A DNA stretch of 64,000 bases from Trichinella spiralis (Eukaryota; Nematoda; Enoplea; Trichinellida; Trichinellidae), in the NCBI GenBank assembly GCA_000181795.3, contig CM012954.1, positions 1,975,238-2,039,237 on the forward strand, read 5' to 3'. Shown piece by piece: positions 47,624 through 59,771 of this stretch. A program made the position numbers and the translations under genes. The notes beneath the pieces were generated by a model. It worked only from the letters and a program-made list of their open reading frames with translations, was not told the DNA's origin and did no database searches. The number at the start of each line of letters is the position of its first letter. Positions within the stretch are counted from its first letter, which is position 1.

Positions 47624-50086
47624 CTATAGCAAGCTGCGCGGCTTCGATGAATCCGCTGGCAGCAGTTGAGTGCCGGAATTGGAAACGCCACGTCGACCAC
47701 TGGAGCTCGTCCATCTGGTCGAGGTGGCAGTAGCGGTGGTGCTGAACATGGGAACATAGTGCTGAAAAGAGCCATAGCCGCCGGCCTGCCGGCGACGTTG
47801 ATGCAGCTCATTTAAATACAATATATCAAAATTAACTGGCGCCAGAGCGGAAGAAATGAGACTATTACTACCAGTACCACTAGTCACTAGAGCGGGTGTG
47901 GTGATTTGTTGTTGTTGGTTGCATAAATGAGCAATAGCTGTTGTTGATTCAGTTGTTGTAGTTGGTAGCAAACTCTGAGAAGCGGAAGCGAACAGCGACG
48001 AAGTGGCCGAACCGGTGATTCCGTTGAAAAAACTCTGACCAGCGGACGAGTACGCCTGAGGTGCGACACTTCTGCGCACCCCGGCTCCACGTAACGGATA
48101 CTGCTGACAATATGCCATGCCGGCACCACTGCTGGCCAACAGATTCGGATTCAAACAAGCGAAATAGCTTTGCGTCAGCGGATTGGAAGAAAGCATCCGA
48201 CCATCGTTGGCAAAGTGCTGCTGTTGCTGTTGTTGTTGTTGTTGTTGTTGCTGCTGTTGTTGTAGTTCAATTTGCATAGCATCTCGATCGGCTTGTTCAC
48301 GCAACGAGCGCAAAAATTCCAAATCCGCTTCTGGTGGTTGCCAGTCGGGATTTTGGTTCAAAAAATTCAACACCGACAGTTCAATTTTACCATTGATCAG
48401 CGGCCCGTCGAACGACTGGCGCCGGAGCCCAATCCGGGCGGAAGACTGACCGTTGTTCGAAGTGCCGTTGGCGCCTTGTTCACGGACATCCATCTGCGCC
48501 AAAGAGCAGACGTCGCCCAAGCCGGCCACTTCGATCGTGAAATTACGGAAAAAGTCGACAAAATCGCCGGCGCAGGGTCTCAGCCAGAACAGCAACGCCA
48601 ACGGGCAAAGCAACGGACCGAGCAACTCTTCGACCACAAACGTGGCCCTGTACTGGTAGAAGCGGGAAAATTCGCGCCGCACCCAAGCTTGGTGCGCCTG
48701 GCCACGCCACGAATTGGGCAAACAGTGGACGTAGGCCAGGACGGCGTTCATCATCGCCTCCGGGCAGAAGATCGCGTTCTCATCTTGGATGAACGTGTGG
48801 CAGATGACGATCACCACTCCGCTGGCGGTCAAGATATGCAACACGTTTTGCACGTGCAGCACATCTTCGTCGTACAAGCTGAGCATGAAGAATACGGAAA
48901 AGAACGCCGCCGCCACGAAGGCGACATTTTTGGCGACAATCTCCAGCGTGTTCGAGACGAACATCTGCATGTAGAGCGACGCCGGCTTGTAAGCGCAGCA
49001 GAGTCGGTTTTCCAGTTCGTGGTCGAGTTCGTTGTAGTTGCGGAAATAGTACCGACCGTACAGTGACCATTTCCTGGCCCCGAGCGCGCCCGGCTCGCGC
49101 TTGATCAATTCCACATAAGTGAAAATGCTGTACAACACTTGCCAGGCGAACACCAGCGGCGAGAGCAGCAAATTGACCACACCGAACCACAGGATTACGC
49201 TCTTCAAGTGGTCAGTGAGCATTTGGCGCCGTTCGCGGCGTTTGTAGTCGGGCTTCAGTTTCCAATAATTTTCCCAAGGCGACCACGGACCCCAGAAGAA
49301 CAACAAATCCAAGTTGAACTTCAAGCCCAAAGTCATGAACGTCAGCTCGCCGAAAAAAGGCACGCGAAATTTCGGGGGCAGTAGTCCTTTGTTGAACATG
49401 GCGACCAGAAAGTTTTTCCTCCTCAAAATGCGCTGGTAGATATCCAAACAGGTGAGGTGGGATTTTTGTACGCACAGCTTGTACGGCGACTGCATGTCGC
49501 ACAGCTTTTCTTGCACTTCGTACCAGGTCAGATTTTTCAGCATACCATCGTCCACGTGCAAGGCGGTCGTGTAGAAGCTGCGGATGTCCGCGAAAATGGA
49601 CAGTCGGTAGAAGAAGCGAACCAACCTGTGCAGCCAGAACGTGGCCGCAATCACAAGCACTACCGCTAGCCAACCGCTGCGCCATACGCAATTGTCGGAC
49701 CCGTACCGTTCGCAAGAACAATCGACCACGTCCGAGAGACTCAATTTGGTCGAATTGCCGCCATTTTGGCGACCTTGGAACAGCAGCTTATAGTCCACAC
49801 AGCCGATCAGTGCCGTGCTGAACGACACGACGAAAATGTACTGGATCAATTCCAGCACATCGGACAGGACAATGCAACTCAGACCCTGACGTTGGTGGTA
49901 CTCGTAGACGTGGAAGAAAAATTCGTCCAAATTATTTATATGCTGCCATCGACTGCTTCGATCCTTGGCCGTCACGATCACTTGGTCCGGCTGGAAAGGT
50001 TGACTGCAGAAGGAGGGCGGTGGCGATCGTCTCGGCTCGTCTGCTTGGAAAAGACCGATGCTGTCCATCCGCATGTACTGCGACAT
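47624..50086 (-). CDS. atg-9: Autophagy protein ATG9 (lipid scramblase), intronless
   Basis: ATG9 is the only multispanning core autophagy protein; it travels in small vesicles, scrambles lipids and seeds the growing phagophore with ATG2. A single frame encodes 820 aa, close to human ATG9A (839). The family core runs from about residue 46 (RWQHINNLDEFFFHVYEYHQ) through four main membrane segments and the strongly conserved block WRGQAHQAWVRREFSRFYQY and EELLGPLLCPLALLFWLRP. The N-terminus is short. The C-terminal third is low-complexity, Ser/Ala/Thr-rich, and contains fifteen consecutive glutamines (48218-48262) encoded by mixed CAA and CAG. Coding GC content is visibly higher than that of neighbours, and there are no introns. 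Long antisense open frames over this gene are shadows. Confidence 0.95.
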   Translation of the reverse strand: MSQYMRMDSIGLFQADEPRRSPPPSFCSQPFQPDQVIVTAKDRSSRWQHINNLDEFFFHVYEYHQRQGLSCIVLSDVLELIQYIFVVSFSTALIGCVDYKLLFQGRQNGGNSTKLSLSDVVDCSCERYGSDNCVWRSGWLAVVLVIAATFWLHRLVRFFYRLSIFADIRSFYTTALHVDDGMLKNLTWYEVQEKLCDMQSPYKLCVQKSHLTCLDIYQRILRRKNFLVAMFNKGLLPPKFRVPFFGELTFMTLGLKFNLDLLFFWGPWSPWENYWKLKPDYKRRERRQMLTDHLKSVILWFGVVNLLLSPLVFAWQVLYSIFTYVELIKREPGALGARKWSLYGRYYFRNYNELDHELENRLCCAYKPASLYMQMFVSNTLEIVAKNVAFVAAAFFSVFFMLSLYDEDVLHVQNVLHILTASGVVIVICHTFIQDENAIFCPEAMMNAVLAYVHCLPNSWRGQAHQAWVRREFSRFYQYRATFVVEELLGPLLCPLALLFWLRPCAGDFVDFFRNFTIEVAGLGDVCSLAQMDVREQGANGTSNNGQSSARIGLRRQSFDGPLINGKIELSVLNFLNQNPDWQPPEADLEFLRSLREQADRDAMQIELQQQQQQQQQQQQQQQHFANDGRMLSSNPLTQSYFACLNPNLLASSGAGMAYCQQYPLRGAGVRRSVAPQAYSSAGQSFFNGITGSATSSLFASASQSLLPTTTTESTTAIAHLCNQQQQITTPALVTSGTGSNSLISSALAPVNFDILYLNELHQRRRQAGGYGSFQHYVPMFSTTATATSTRWTSSSGRRGVSNSGTQLLPADSSKPRSLL
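48218..48262 (-). repeat. Polyglutamine tract of ATG9
   Basis: Fifteen consecutive Gln codons, CAA and CAG mixed, within the disordered C-terminal region. Codon mixing suggests a tract older than a recent slippage expansion. Confidence 0.9.
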
Positions 50087-52959
50087 TGTACAACCACTCA
50101 GCGCTGCCGAACCGATTCCTTCTCACCTCTGCGGATCAGTAACAATCAGCAAATAATACAACGACAACAACACCACCTCCGTACATGGATGCATTCAGTA
50201 AGACAATTGCTATCATCATCATCAGCATACTACTACTACTACTACTACCGCTACTACCGCAACTGCTACTACTACTACTACTAATGACCGAACGAACATA
50301 CAGTATCTAATAGTGAGTGAAAAAAGCCAAATTTCTTTCTCTCTTTTTCTACATGCGTGCAATAGGTCAAACGCGCTGTGATTCGCGGTTTTTTTTGTTT
50401 TTTGCCTTTTTATTCATTAATATCAGGGCAACCCCGCTGTGGTGATCAGTTGATCCAAAGTTGGCGACGTGTAATTTCACGTCGATGTCAACGTCAACGG
50501 GTCAAATCAAACAAGGCTTGTCTGATTTTCATACAACAAACACAATAGTCGGACCAAACCAATTGCACATAATGCTTATTGGGATGGTTTGATATATATA
50601 TGGTGACGGCCAAACTACGACCGGTTGACCTGTTTAGCCGGACAAGCAAACAAGGAACTAGCAGCTAAGGTCAATTTGGGCAAAATACATTGCCTACGCA
50701 TGGAGGCGAATCAGTGCAGCAAATTGGATCATCTCCATCGTGGATCAATGTCCCGTCTCGTTGCTTTTGTCAGTTTAATACAATAATTTATTATTTTATA
50801 TTTCTCCATAGTTCAGCATCCCCTGCGCGCGCGTGCGTGCTCGCGTATATTTGCTTGTGTATGTGCTTGCTGAAATAAGCAGACGGTGGAAAGCAACTGC
50901 TTCGGCTCCATCGATCAATGCTGAACTGGCACAGCTCAACACTGGTGCAGCAAATGATTCTTTTTCCTTGTTTTCACTTTCCTCCTTCCTCATTTTCCAT
51001 AGTGCTTTTTGCAAAAACGTTGCCGACGTGCATGGGAGAAAAGTAGGAAGCAGAAGCGGCGTTGAAAAATGGCTTTCACGCGAAAATGTATACCAAGCAA
51101 CTACGACGACGACGAGATAGATAGATAAAACAGCACACGTCAAAGAATTCTTCTTCAATCGCACGATTTGTAAATAAACGTCATCGAAGTGAAACGCTGA
51201 AAATTAATACTGAAACCGCTTGACAGCATATATACAGATGGTTGAAACAAGCAAACAAACATTCTGGATTTCTTTTTTGGAAAATCAAAGCACAATTAAA
51301 ACGGGGCCAACGAGTATAATGCATTATTCATTCCTACCTCGTGTTCGAGGCAAGCGGATAAACGCTTTTTCTACTTCATAAAACAATGCGAGCAGATAGT
51401 TATTTTTGGGAGCATCTTCTTGTTGTTGTTGATGGTGATGTTGTTTTTGCCTGGACGTGTTCACTGACGTCACAGTTTAAATTTTAGCACATAAAATGAA
51501 ATATACTGACCCATTTGGACATCTGGAAACTTGTCTTTTCAAGCAGCAGCATCAAAAGCACCAATTACAAAACAATAACCGTTATTGTTATTATTGTAAT
51601 AATAATACGCTTTTCAACCGAAGATGCAATCCATATTTGAAGAATAAATGCTGAACATGGAATATGAACTGAAAATTACTGAGAAAAAATATATGAAACG
51701 ACACCAACAGCACTGTATTGTTGTTGTTTTTTCTCTCGTAAATACAAAACTGCAAAGATGACTGACGATCATAAATACTCTCCGAAGAAGGGAAGATGAA
51801 AGAATATCTGTTTCCCGTCGATAATAATAATTATTCACAGCGAAGCAGAGGCAAATGTACAAGAGACTGTATCAAAATATCCATCAGGTCATCAATTGCG
51901 TCGTTTTCATTAATCTCAGCGCAAAACAAACAAATACTACAATTTTATCAAACAGCCTGACTGACTATCAGCGTGAATAGGAAAAGCTTATTATTATTGC
52001 TGATAACGCGCTTCGGAAAAGAATCGACGCCTGAGCAAATGCACTAGCAAAGTGTATTTAGTTAATAGCATGCGCTATTACACTGATTAATTGCCAAAAA
52101 TGAAAACACAATTCGCACCATTTATTTGTATCAAAGAAATGATGAACTTACTTTGTAATTTCACATTTTGATAAAGAGGTGCTGGGTTTTGCAGAATGGG
52201 TTGTCTGTCACCTTATCCGAACGACACCGAAAAGAAGGCCAGCCAATCAATTGTTGACTGGCAACTACCATGATCATCATCGGACAAATGATCATGGTAG
52301 AAATAAAAGACACGCAAGTTCCAACAAATGTTCCCCACGTGCTTCAGTTTCGCATCACGCTGTGCAAAAAGTGCTTTTTGGCTATTCAAAAAACCTGCAC
52401 AGCAGTTCACAACAAGACGATCCGTATACCTGATAAATAACGGCGGTTCTTTGTGCAATTTTTCAACAAAAAAACTGTATAATTTTTGAAAAAGCAATAT
52501 CATTTTTCATAACGAAGTCACACTGCACTGACGAATCAAACTCGCTTCACATGATCAATAAATAACACTGATAGCATATTGATTTTGAATTTGGTTTTGC
52601 TTGATTACAATCTGTTCAATTATTGTTCCGTTTCCTTCTTTTCTGTTGTTATGCTTTTGTTTTAAATTCCCGCCCAATAGCTCACCCCTCCCTCTGTTCA
52701 CCGTGCATTGTTCCTTTAATGCTTGCGTTGTTGACAAATATTTAAAATGTACAGCTAATTTATGTCTCATTTTGAAATTGCTGACGCTTGTAATAATAAA
52801 TATTCTACCCGTATCACATTTTCTACAATTATCATCATGTACGATGTTGTAGGGTAATTTTACTTCATTTTCTTTAATTCTGTTGTAGCTGTTACAGTAT
52901 TCTTCGCCTGTTTTGAACGTATTTCTTTGAAAAAAGAAAAATAAAAGCAAGCTGTTATT
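50087..52959. other. Divergent intergenic region between ATG9 and NOL6
   Basis: About 2.9 kb between outward-facing start codons. It contains a CTA/ACT trinucleotide run at about 50229-50282 in the ATG9 leader, a GC/GT alternating stretch near 50825-50846 and several AT-rich open frames without resemblance to known proteins. Promoters of both genes should be here; I see no gene. Confidence 0.55.
50229..50282. repeat. CTA trinucleotide microsatellite
   Basis: Imperfect run of CTA units interrupted by CCG and CAA, about 150 bp upstream of the ATG9 start codon on the opposite strand. Confidence 0.85.
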
Positions 52960-55900
52960 ATGAAACGGAAATTGAATGACGAGAAAAGCACAGATAAAAT
53001 TATCAGTGAAAAAGTGCACAACGGAATACAGGTTAGCAATGGTACAAGTGCAAAATTGTCGTGTTCAAAAGATGCTGCTTTATCTGTTGATTACCAAAGT
53101 ACAAACTTTCGTACTACAGCAGAACTGGAGGTATTGAAAGTGTTTCAAAGTATATTTTGTTTTTAGTATGGAATACATTTTTTGTATTTTTTATTTGGTT
53201 GCATTGTTCAAATGATTCGTTTGATTAAACTTTGGTTAATTACAATATTCTAATAAATTATCGCGCAACTGATGTATGTGATTTATAATTTGTAATTTTA
53301 ATATTACCAGACGGTGGTTTTTTGGTAACAATGTTTGAAGACTGCTGATAACATTTGTACTGCATTTTAGGCACAAGCTCAGGTTAATGTACTCAAAAAC
53401 TCTCCTCAGCTTATGAAAGATGTCAATGCATTTCTTGCGTTGTTGAAAAAGCAGCTACGCGTTATACCAGAAGCAAGCTGCGAAGATGCTGTAATGATGA
53501 AATTTTTGTTAACTTTGGAATGCATTTCATTTTTATTGTTAAAAAATAATTTCGAAATATCTGCTAAACTGTACTGTTAATTAATTGTAATGCATTGTTA
53601 AACAAATAGGAGTATTTGTTTATTTATTATTTGGGCATTTTAAATTTTAAATTTTTTATCTTTTTTAACAAAAATGAATTTAGGTTGCGACTGCGGTAAG
53701 GTTGGCTAAAGAATTTGATGTTCAGCAGTATTTTGAAATGCTCGTTTGTTTGGTACCGTCGAATGGCAAATTCACTTTTGCACCACCAAATTCGCTTCGG
53801 CTCATCGGAAGCTTTCCACTTGAGCTTAATGTCAAGCCTAATTTGACCGTTGACATTGCTGTTGAAGTTCCGAAGGTACAGTTTTCTTTGTTAATTTTTA
53901 CCATATTCTGTTATTATTAATTTTTGTATTTCATCTTAAATCGGATTGTTTAATTTGAATCATATATTAATTCGACTGCAGTAAGATTATGTAATGTGCT
54001 ATGAAAAGACACTAAAAGTATCATTACACTATTTAGTAATTTTGTATTGTTGTATGTGTAAGATAAGTTTATTGTTCAAAGTAATTGCGATTCAATAATG
54101 TATCGCGATCTATTGACCTTTGTGACAGTTTTGTTTGTTAGCTTTTAATTTTGGTTTTCATTTCAGGCAACATTTGCGGAAAGTTCTTTGAATACGTATT
54201 CCTATCATCTGAAAATGCTGTTATTTTTGTTATTGATTGCATCAAAGCTACGTACGAGCAAGTTCGTTAAGCAGTTGAATTTGGAATTTTTCCACGATGA
54301 TCCTCGAAAATTGATCATCGTGCTTCATCCGAAAGGTAGAAAAAAAAAGAAATTGTTGCTGAATTAAATTGATATTTCAGTGTTGTTCATTTAATTGTGC
54401 AGGTGACTTGGATGGTAGGTGTATTTTTCATCTAATTGCCTATCCAGAGGAAGGGACGTTTCAGTTGGAAAAATTTGCACCCTCTGTTTATCATTTGAAT
54501 GCAGAACGTTTTCTAAAGGCATTCGGTGAAGATATAAAGGGTCAGTATGAAATTGGCTAATATTCGTTGAAATCACCAAATAACCAAGTTGAAACCACCG
54601 TTGCAGGTACGAATTTAGCCAGTCACTTTTACAACCAGAGCATTGCACGTGATGCGGTGATGATGCAGATTTTCAACTATTTGGAAGATGAAGAAAATTT
54701 TCCAAAAAATGCTAGAGCTGGAGTTCAGCTTTTGCGGCTCTGGATACGTCGCCGAGAGCTGGATCAAGGTTACGGTTGCGTATCATGCACTTTCTTGTCA
54801 TTATTCGTTTGTTATCTCGTCAAAGAAAGACGAATTCAGTCTCATTGGACTGCATGGGATGTTTTCAAGGCTGCAATTTTTGCTTTCAGTAATGAAATTA
54901 TTATTATTATTACTTTGTTGTTGTTGAGTTGAATTTATTATTTGTTTAAGGTAATATAGAATTGGAAAATAATCCAGTGACGTTGTGTCAGTCGGAAAAT
55001 GGATTGACTTTGTTGAATGAATTCAAATCTGCGTTTCCCATTGTATTTGCCGATCCAACGGGTTATGTGAACGTTTGCGCTCATTGGCACGCTTCAACCT
55101 GGAGAATGGTATAAATCTGGCGATTAGAAAAATTTACGTTATTAATTTTTGTCAGTTTTTTATAGCTGAAACACGAAGCTTTGCTTGCGAGACAAATGAT
55201 TGAAAATGCAGGTTCGGAATTGTTCACCCGTCTCTGTCTTCAGCCTGTTCCTTTTGCAGAAAAATTTGATATTTATTTTACGTAAATTACTTGTAATTAT
55301 TGTAATACGTAACTTTAGCAAGATTTGTAAATAATGTTTGTTTGTTTATTTATTTATTTAGAATAAATTTGCCGAAATCGATGCAAAATGAAGTTTGGAA
55401 AAATGCTCAACTACGATGCAAACTGATCGACATGTACGGCTTGACTTCGGAAGCTATTTGGAAAGATGTGTATGACTGTATGTGGACAGCGTTGGGTGAT
55501 CGTGTTTTGCTCATTGGCAAGAATGTAGTTCAATACGAAAATGTAAGCAACAGTTGCAGTTGAGTGACTGAGAAAGCAGAAGCAATTTTTTTAATTTCAG
55601 AAAATGACAAGCAATTATGTAAATTTTGAAAAAGCGCTCACATTTGGAATTTTGATCGAATCGGGCAGAAAGTGTGATTTTGTGATCCGTGGTCCGGCGG
55701 CCAATTTGCCAGAGGTATGATCTGTGTTGTGCATATTTATGAATTGCATTTCAGTTGACTTTCATTTTTCACTAGGCGGTTAATTTTCGCAGATTTTGGG
55801 GCGATAAATCACAGATGCGCAAATTTAAGTCCTATGGAATTTGTGAAACAGTATTGTTCGATAGTTCCAACGTTCGATCGATTTTTGGTGACATTGTTTA

Positions 55901-58274
55901 TTACGTGCTGAATAGGTTTGTTTGTTTTTTTTGTTTTTGTCGATGATTAATTAATTTCTATATTTTATTTTCAGACATATTAAAATTTCACGCAAGCGTA
56001 TCATTTCTTCTGATATAAGTGAAGAATTTTGTCTGGGCTTACCCGGAGGCTACAGATTTGCAGAGAAACGGCTTCGTTTGTCCTTGCATGCGGCAATGGC
56101 AAAGGTGGAGAAATGTTTGCAACTGTTAACCGATATGCCATTTCAAATTTGCGAATTGACCAGAGTGGGATCCATTTTTTCCGATCTCGAGGTTTGAAAT
56201 TTTATTTCGAATCAATTATTTCCACTTGTATTATTAGAAGAATATGCTTAATTTGTTGGAAAATTTTAAAGCAGTAGTATTTCTTCAGTCATTGTTAAGC
56301 ATCAACAACAACAATAATAATAATAATAATAATAAGTGCAGTGAAATTATGAACGTTTTCTTTTTTTTACTTTTAAATGGGTAATGTTTCTATTTTGATT
56401 TTTTAAAATTACTTTTACTTAGGTCTATTATCCTGTGCCTGTTGATTTGCAGTACAACAAGCTGTCTTTACCAATAATCAATGGTTGCTTTGTACCGGAG
56501 GCAACGGCAAAGGTACCACCGTGGTGTCCTTCTTGTGAAAGTGATTTATTTTTTTGTCTGTTTAGTTTCAATCTACCGGTAATCTGGTTGTTTGTTTATT
56601 GGTTTCTTTTTCATTTTCAGTGATGATGATTATCGACATCAAATGTCGATATTTGAACAGTTTATCTGAATTGCGCAACATTAAGACAGGCTGCTGTGTA
56701 CAAGTGTCTGAGCAGTTGCGGAAACGCTTCAAACTGCTCTGCCAACCAGTTGAAAAGGCCATTTTAATCTTTACCGTATAAATATTATTAATATGTGGGC
56801 ATTTTGGATATTTAACTGATGAAAATTTTCACTTTAGAATGGTTATGTGTTTCGATTGCATGTTAGTTTCAAGTCAGAAGAGTTTTTTTTGAAAAATTTA
56901 GCCGAGGAGAAAAAAAATCATGCTGCAGAATTGGAAACGGAGAGCATGATTCGGTGGAAGCAAGCATTGTTTAGCCAGTTCGAAGTGTATGTTCGGTATT
57001 TTTTGTTCATTTTGAATAATTGTGTATGTTGATTTATTTATTTAAGGTTACGTCTACAATTTGAATCATTTTCGGCTACTGTTCGATTAGCCAAACGTTG
57101 GGTAGCTAACAAAATGCTCAGTGGGCATTTCTCCGATGAGGCAGTTGAGCTGATAATTGCTTCGTTATTTCTAACTCCACAGCCATTCACCGAATCTAGG
57201 TAGCTTTTTAAATAAATTTATTCCAAATATTTGAATATTTTACTATTTTACGTAACTTTCACTTTTATCATAGGCATCACTTGATTGGTTTTTTGCGATT
57301 TTTGCGACTTTTGTCGACATTTCCATGGTCCAGCGAACCGCTAATGGTAAATTTTAATAATATATTGACAGGTAAATGGCAGTTTTATAATATTTTTTTT
57401 TAATTTTATATTTATATTTCGTTTATAATTTAAAGATGAAGAAATGCTGGAGTTGAAACAGCAATGGAGAATTGTTCGACCGACGCTACCACCATTTTGT
57501 TTGCTTACACCGGACGATCACAGTGGTGCAAGATGGACTCGAGCAGGTCCATCATCGATCGTTGCTGATTATATAATTCGTAGAGCAGCATTCGATTTGC
57601 GCATCTTGCAGAACGACGGCCTGACCACGTGCACTTTACGCGTATGCAAAAATTTCTTTTTTTAAATTATTTATTGTATATATAGATATATATTTTTTTC
57701 TTTTTGATATAATCAATGTTAAGTTAAAAATATTTTGCCACATTTTCAGAAAATAATGCATAGTGGTAAACAAGTGTTCGATGTGGTTATTCTGCTGAGT
57801 CGCAAGAGGAATTTGCAACCAACCGTTGCGCCAGTTGAAGAAGAAAATACAGCAGATGATGGAAAAGCAAACGCAGCCTACAATTTAAAAGCTTTACCAG
57901 TTGTCGATTTCAGTCCTGTTGAATTCTACGTCCGACAACTGAAAGTATGTGCAAATGTTTGATTTTGTCGAACCGAGTTTCTATCTGTGCGCTTCTAGGA
58001 AAATTATGGTCAATTTGGACTGTTCTTTTGGAATCGACTCTTCTCATCTCATTTCGTCGGTGTTCTGTGGAACAATAGATTTCGCAAAATTATCCAACAT
58101 CAGAAGGTACCATTGCAGTTGATTTTTTTTTGAAACCTCGAAGATATGAACTTTGTTTTTTGTTTGTTTGTTTAGGACCAGCAGAAGATACAAGCAACCG
58201 CCTGTACGGATGAAATTATCAAGGGATTTTATGCGTTGGGATATGATCTGGTGAAACGAATCGTTGTTCAATGA
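52960..58274 (+). CDS. NOL6: Nucleolar protein 6 (NOL6/NRAP, yeast Utp22)
   Basis: A component of the small-subunit processome needed for pre-18S rRNA maturation in the nucleolus. Twenty-one exons join in phase: 52960-53130, 53371-53490, 53684-53875, 54167-54335, 54403-54540, 54607-54888, 54951-55108, 55166-55281, 55362-55542, 55601-55714, 55776-55915, 55975-56191, 56423-56540, 56621-56775, 56838-56986, 57047-57199, 57274-57371, 57436-57641, 57750-57944, 57999-58106 and 58176-58274, about 1092 aa (human 1146). Diagnostic blocks include RLIGSFPLELNVKPNLTVDI, LLRLWIRRRELDQG, RLAKRWVANKMLSG, STFPWSSEPLMVNFNN and LLTPDDHSGARWTRAGPS. The protein is a repeated inactive nucleotidyltransferase-fold scaffold in this family. 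The end of exon 13 is uncertain: two donors five bases or so apart would both keep phase. The stop lies 141 bp from that of the MYND/SET gene on the other strand. Confidence 0.92.
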
Positions 58275-58415
58275 ACGTTTTCCAGTTTAGCTTTCAACTT
58301 TAGGCTGTCTTGGGTTTTTGAAACCAAAAAAAGACTTTTTTTTTAAATCAGAAACGAATGTTTTAAAGTTCATTTTTAATAATTAATTGAAGCAAGTGAA
58401 GCGAATTTGCGTATG

Positions 58416-59771
58416 TTAATCGACGCGATTGTTTCCGTCGAGAAGTTGTTCACACTGTTTTGTTAGCAGGTGATTCGAACCAAGAGTGAATCGAAATCGC
58501 CTGAGAGCGTCATTCAAATATTGCATTGCGGTTTTGCGATCGGCCAAATTTTTGTAATAAATTCCAATGGTCATGTAGTGGTACGCAAGTGTGGGATGCA
58601 TTTCTGGATAGCAGACGCGCAGGCAGGGTAAAGCTTGGAGGCTAGTTTCAAGCAGCTGTTTGGAATCGTTGCAGTCAATAAGCTGCAATTTTCGTTGGAG
58701 TAGTTTAGCGAAGAAGACATTTTCATCCGCTAATACGGACTTGCAGACGAGCAGCATCGAATCGAGCTCACTTTTGCTTAACGTTTCACTTCCCGTTTTC
58801 GCCAGCTGTTTCTCTATGTCGATCATTTTGAAAAGTGCCTGTTCAACATCTGGCCTACTGAAACAACGTTGCTCGCACTTGGGACATGTGAAAAATGAAT
58901 CGTCGATCAGGTCTTTGTCGTTGTCTGCGTTGTGGATCGGTACCGCAGTGGAACAGTTGTTGCACTTCAACGCGGTGAGTAGGTGATCGTTTGGATCAGT
59001 GCAGCGTTCGCAGAAACAGTCGAAGTACCAGCTTTCTTTGAGCAGACGACGCCGTTCCGCTCTACTATCCAGCGGGGTTATGTAGCATGTGTGTGTGCGT
59101 TTACGATCGCTCAGGTTGACCGAATCGTCCAGCGCTTTCAGCCTGGCAACAAATCCTTCACAAGTGTAAATGGCGTTCGGCCTGCACGAATGGTCATACG
59201 CACAGAGATCCAGATAAAGACCTTTGCCGATTTCATTCAAATACAGCTGATCGCCAATCGCATGCCTGTTGATGTAATTGCGACTGTGCAATTTGAACAG
59301 CGTCTGCTCGTTCGGCAGATATTTGGCTTTGTAAAAGCGTTCCAAGCTGGCCTGGATGCGTCGGAACTTGCGCATTTCTTCCACATTTTCGCGCATCGAG
59401 CCGACGTGATGCCACAAGTCGCCCAGTTGACGTTCACTTTGACGATTCAGGTAGAAATTTTCCCGGTCGACGGCATCTTTGCCACTGCTGATCTGCATAT
59501 GCCTGGCCGCGATTCGACCCAACAGCCGCACTTCGACATCAAATACGACCGGATATGCACGCTTCAGCGCTCCGCACTCTGCCTGATGATCCCACCAGCC
59601 CAGTCGTTGACACTGCTCATTGCAGAACAGTGCTCGACGACATCGCATGCAACGAAGCAGATTTTGCTCATCACTCAAACAATACCAACATCTGCGATCC
59701 AACTGATCGTCAAGCAGCGCATATGCGAACGGGTAAAACACCAGCGAACTGCTGTTGTTATCGGTGGTCAT
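58416..59771 (-). CDS. SMYD-type MYND/SET domain protein, intronless and short at the N-terminus
   Basis: SMYD proteins are lysine methyltransferases in which a MYND zinc finger is inserted in the SET domain. A single frame encodes 451 aa. The MYND finger spans about residues 29-67, with C-x2-C pairs, FCNEQC and H-x3-C zinc ligands. The SET core contains GKGLYLDLCAYDHSCRPNA, where the usual NHSC reads DHSC, and the post-SET cysteines are present (WYFDCFCERC). A helical C-terminal domain follows. Only 28 residues precede MYND, so the N-terminal SET strand with the GxG cofactor-binding motif is missing. Absence of introns plus 5' truncation fits a retrocopy, though the frame is intact. Whether it methylates anything cannot be told. 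Confidence 0.85.
   Translation of the reverse strand: MTTDNNSSSLVFYPFAYALLDDQLDRRCWYCLSDEQNLLRCMRCRRALFCNEQCQRLGWWDHQAECGALKRAYPVVFDVEVRLLGRIAARHMQISSGKDAVDRENFYLNRQSERQLGDLWHHVGSMRENVEEMRKFRRIQASLERFYKAKYLPNEQTLFKLHSRNYINRHAIGDQLYLNEIGKGLYLDLCAYDHSCRPNAIYTCEGFVARLKALDDSVNLSDRKRTHTCYITPLDSRAERRRLLKESWYFDCFCERCTDPNDHLLTALKCNNCSTAVPIHNADNDKDLIDDSFFTCPKCEQRCFSRPDVEQALFKMIDIEKQLAKTGSETLSKSELDSMLLVCKSVLADENVFFAKLLQRKLQLIDCNDSKQLLETSLQALPCLRVCYPEMHPTLAYHYMTIGIYYKNLADRKTAMQYLNDALRRFRFTLGSNHLLTKQCEQLLDGNNRVD

Noticed and set aside
48272-49066. Long plus-strand open frame (264 codons) and other antisense frames over ATG9
   Set aside because: They are shadows of the high-GC ATG9 coding sequence on the other strand; no family resemblance.
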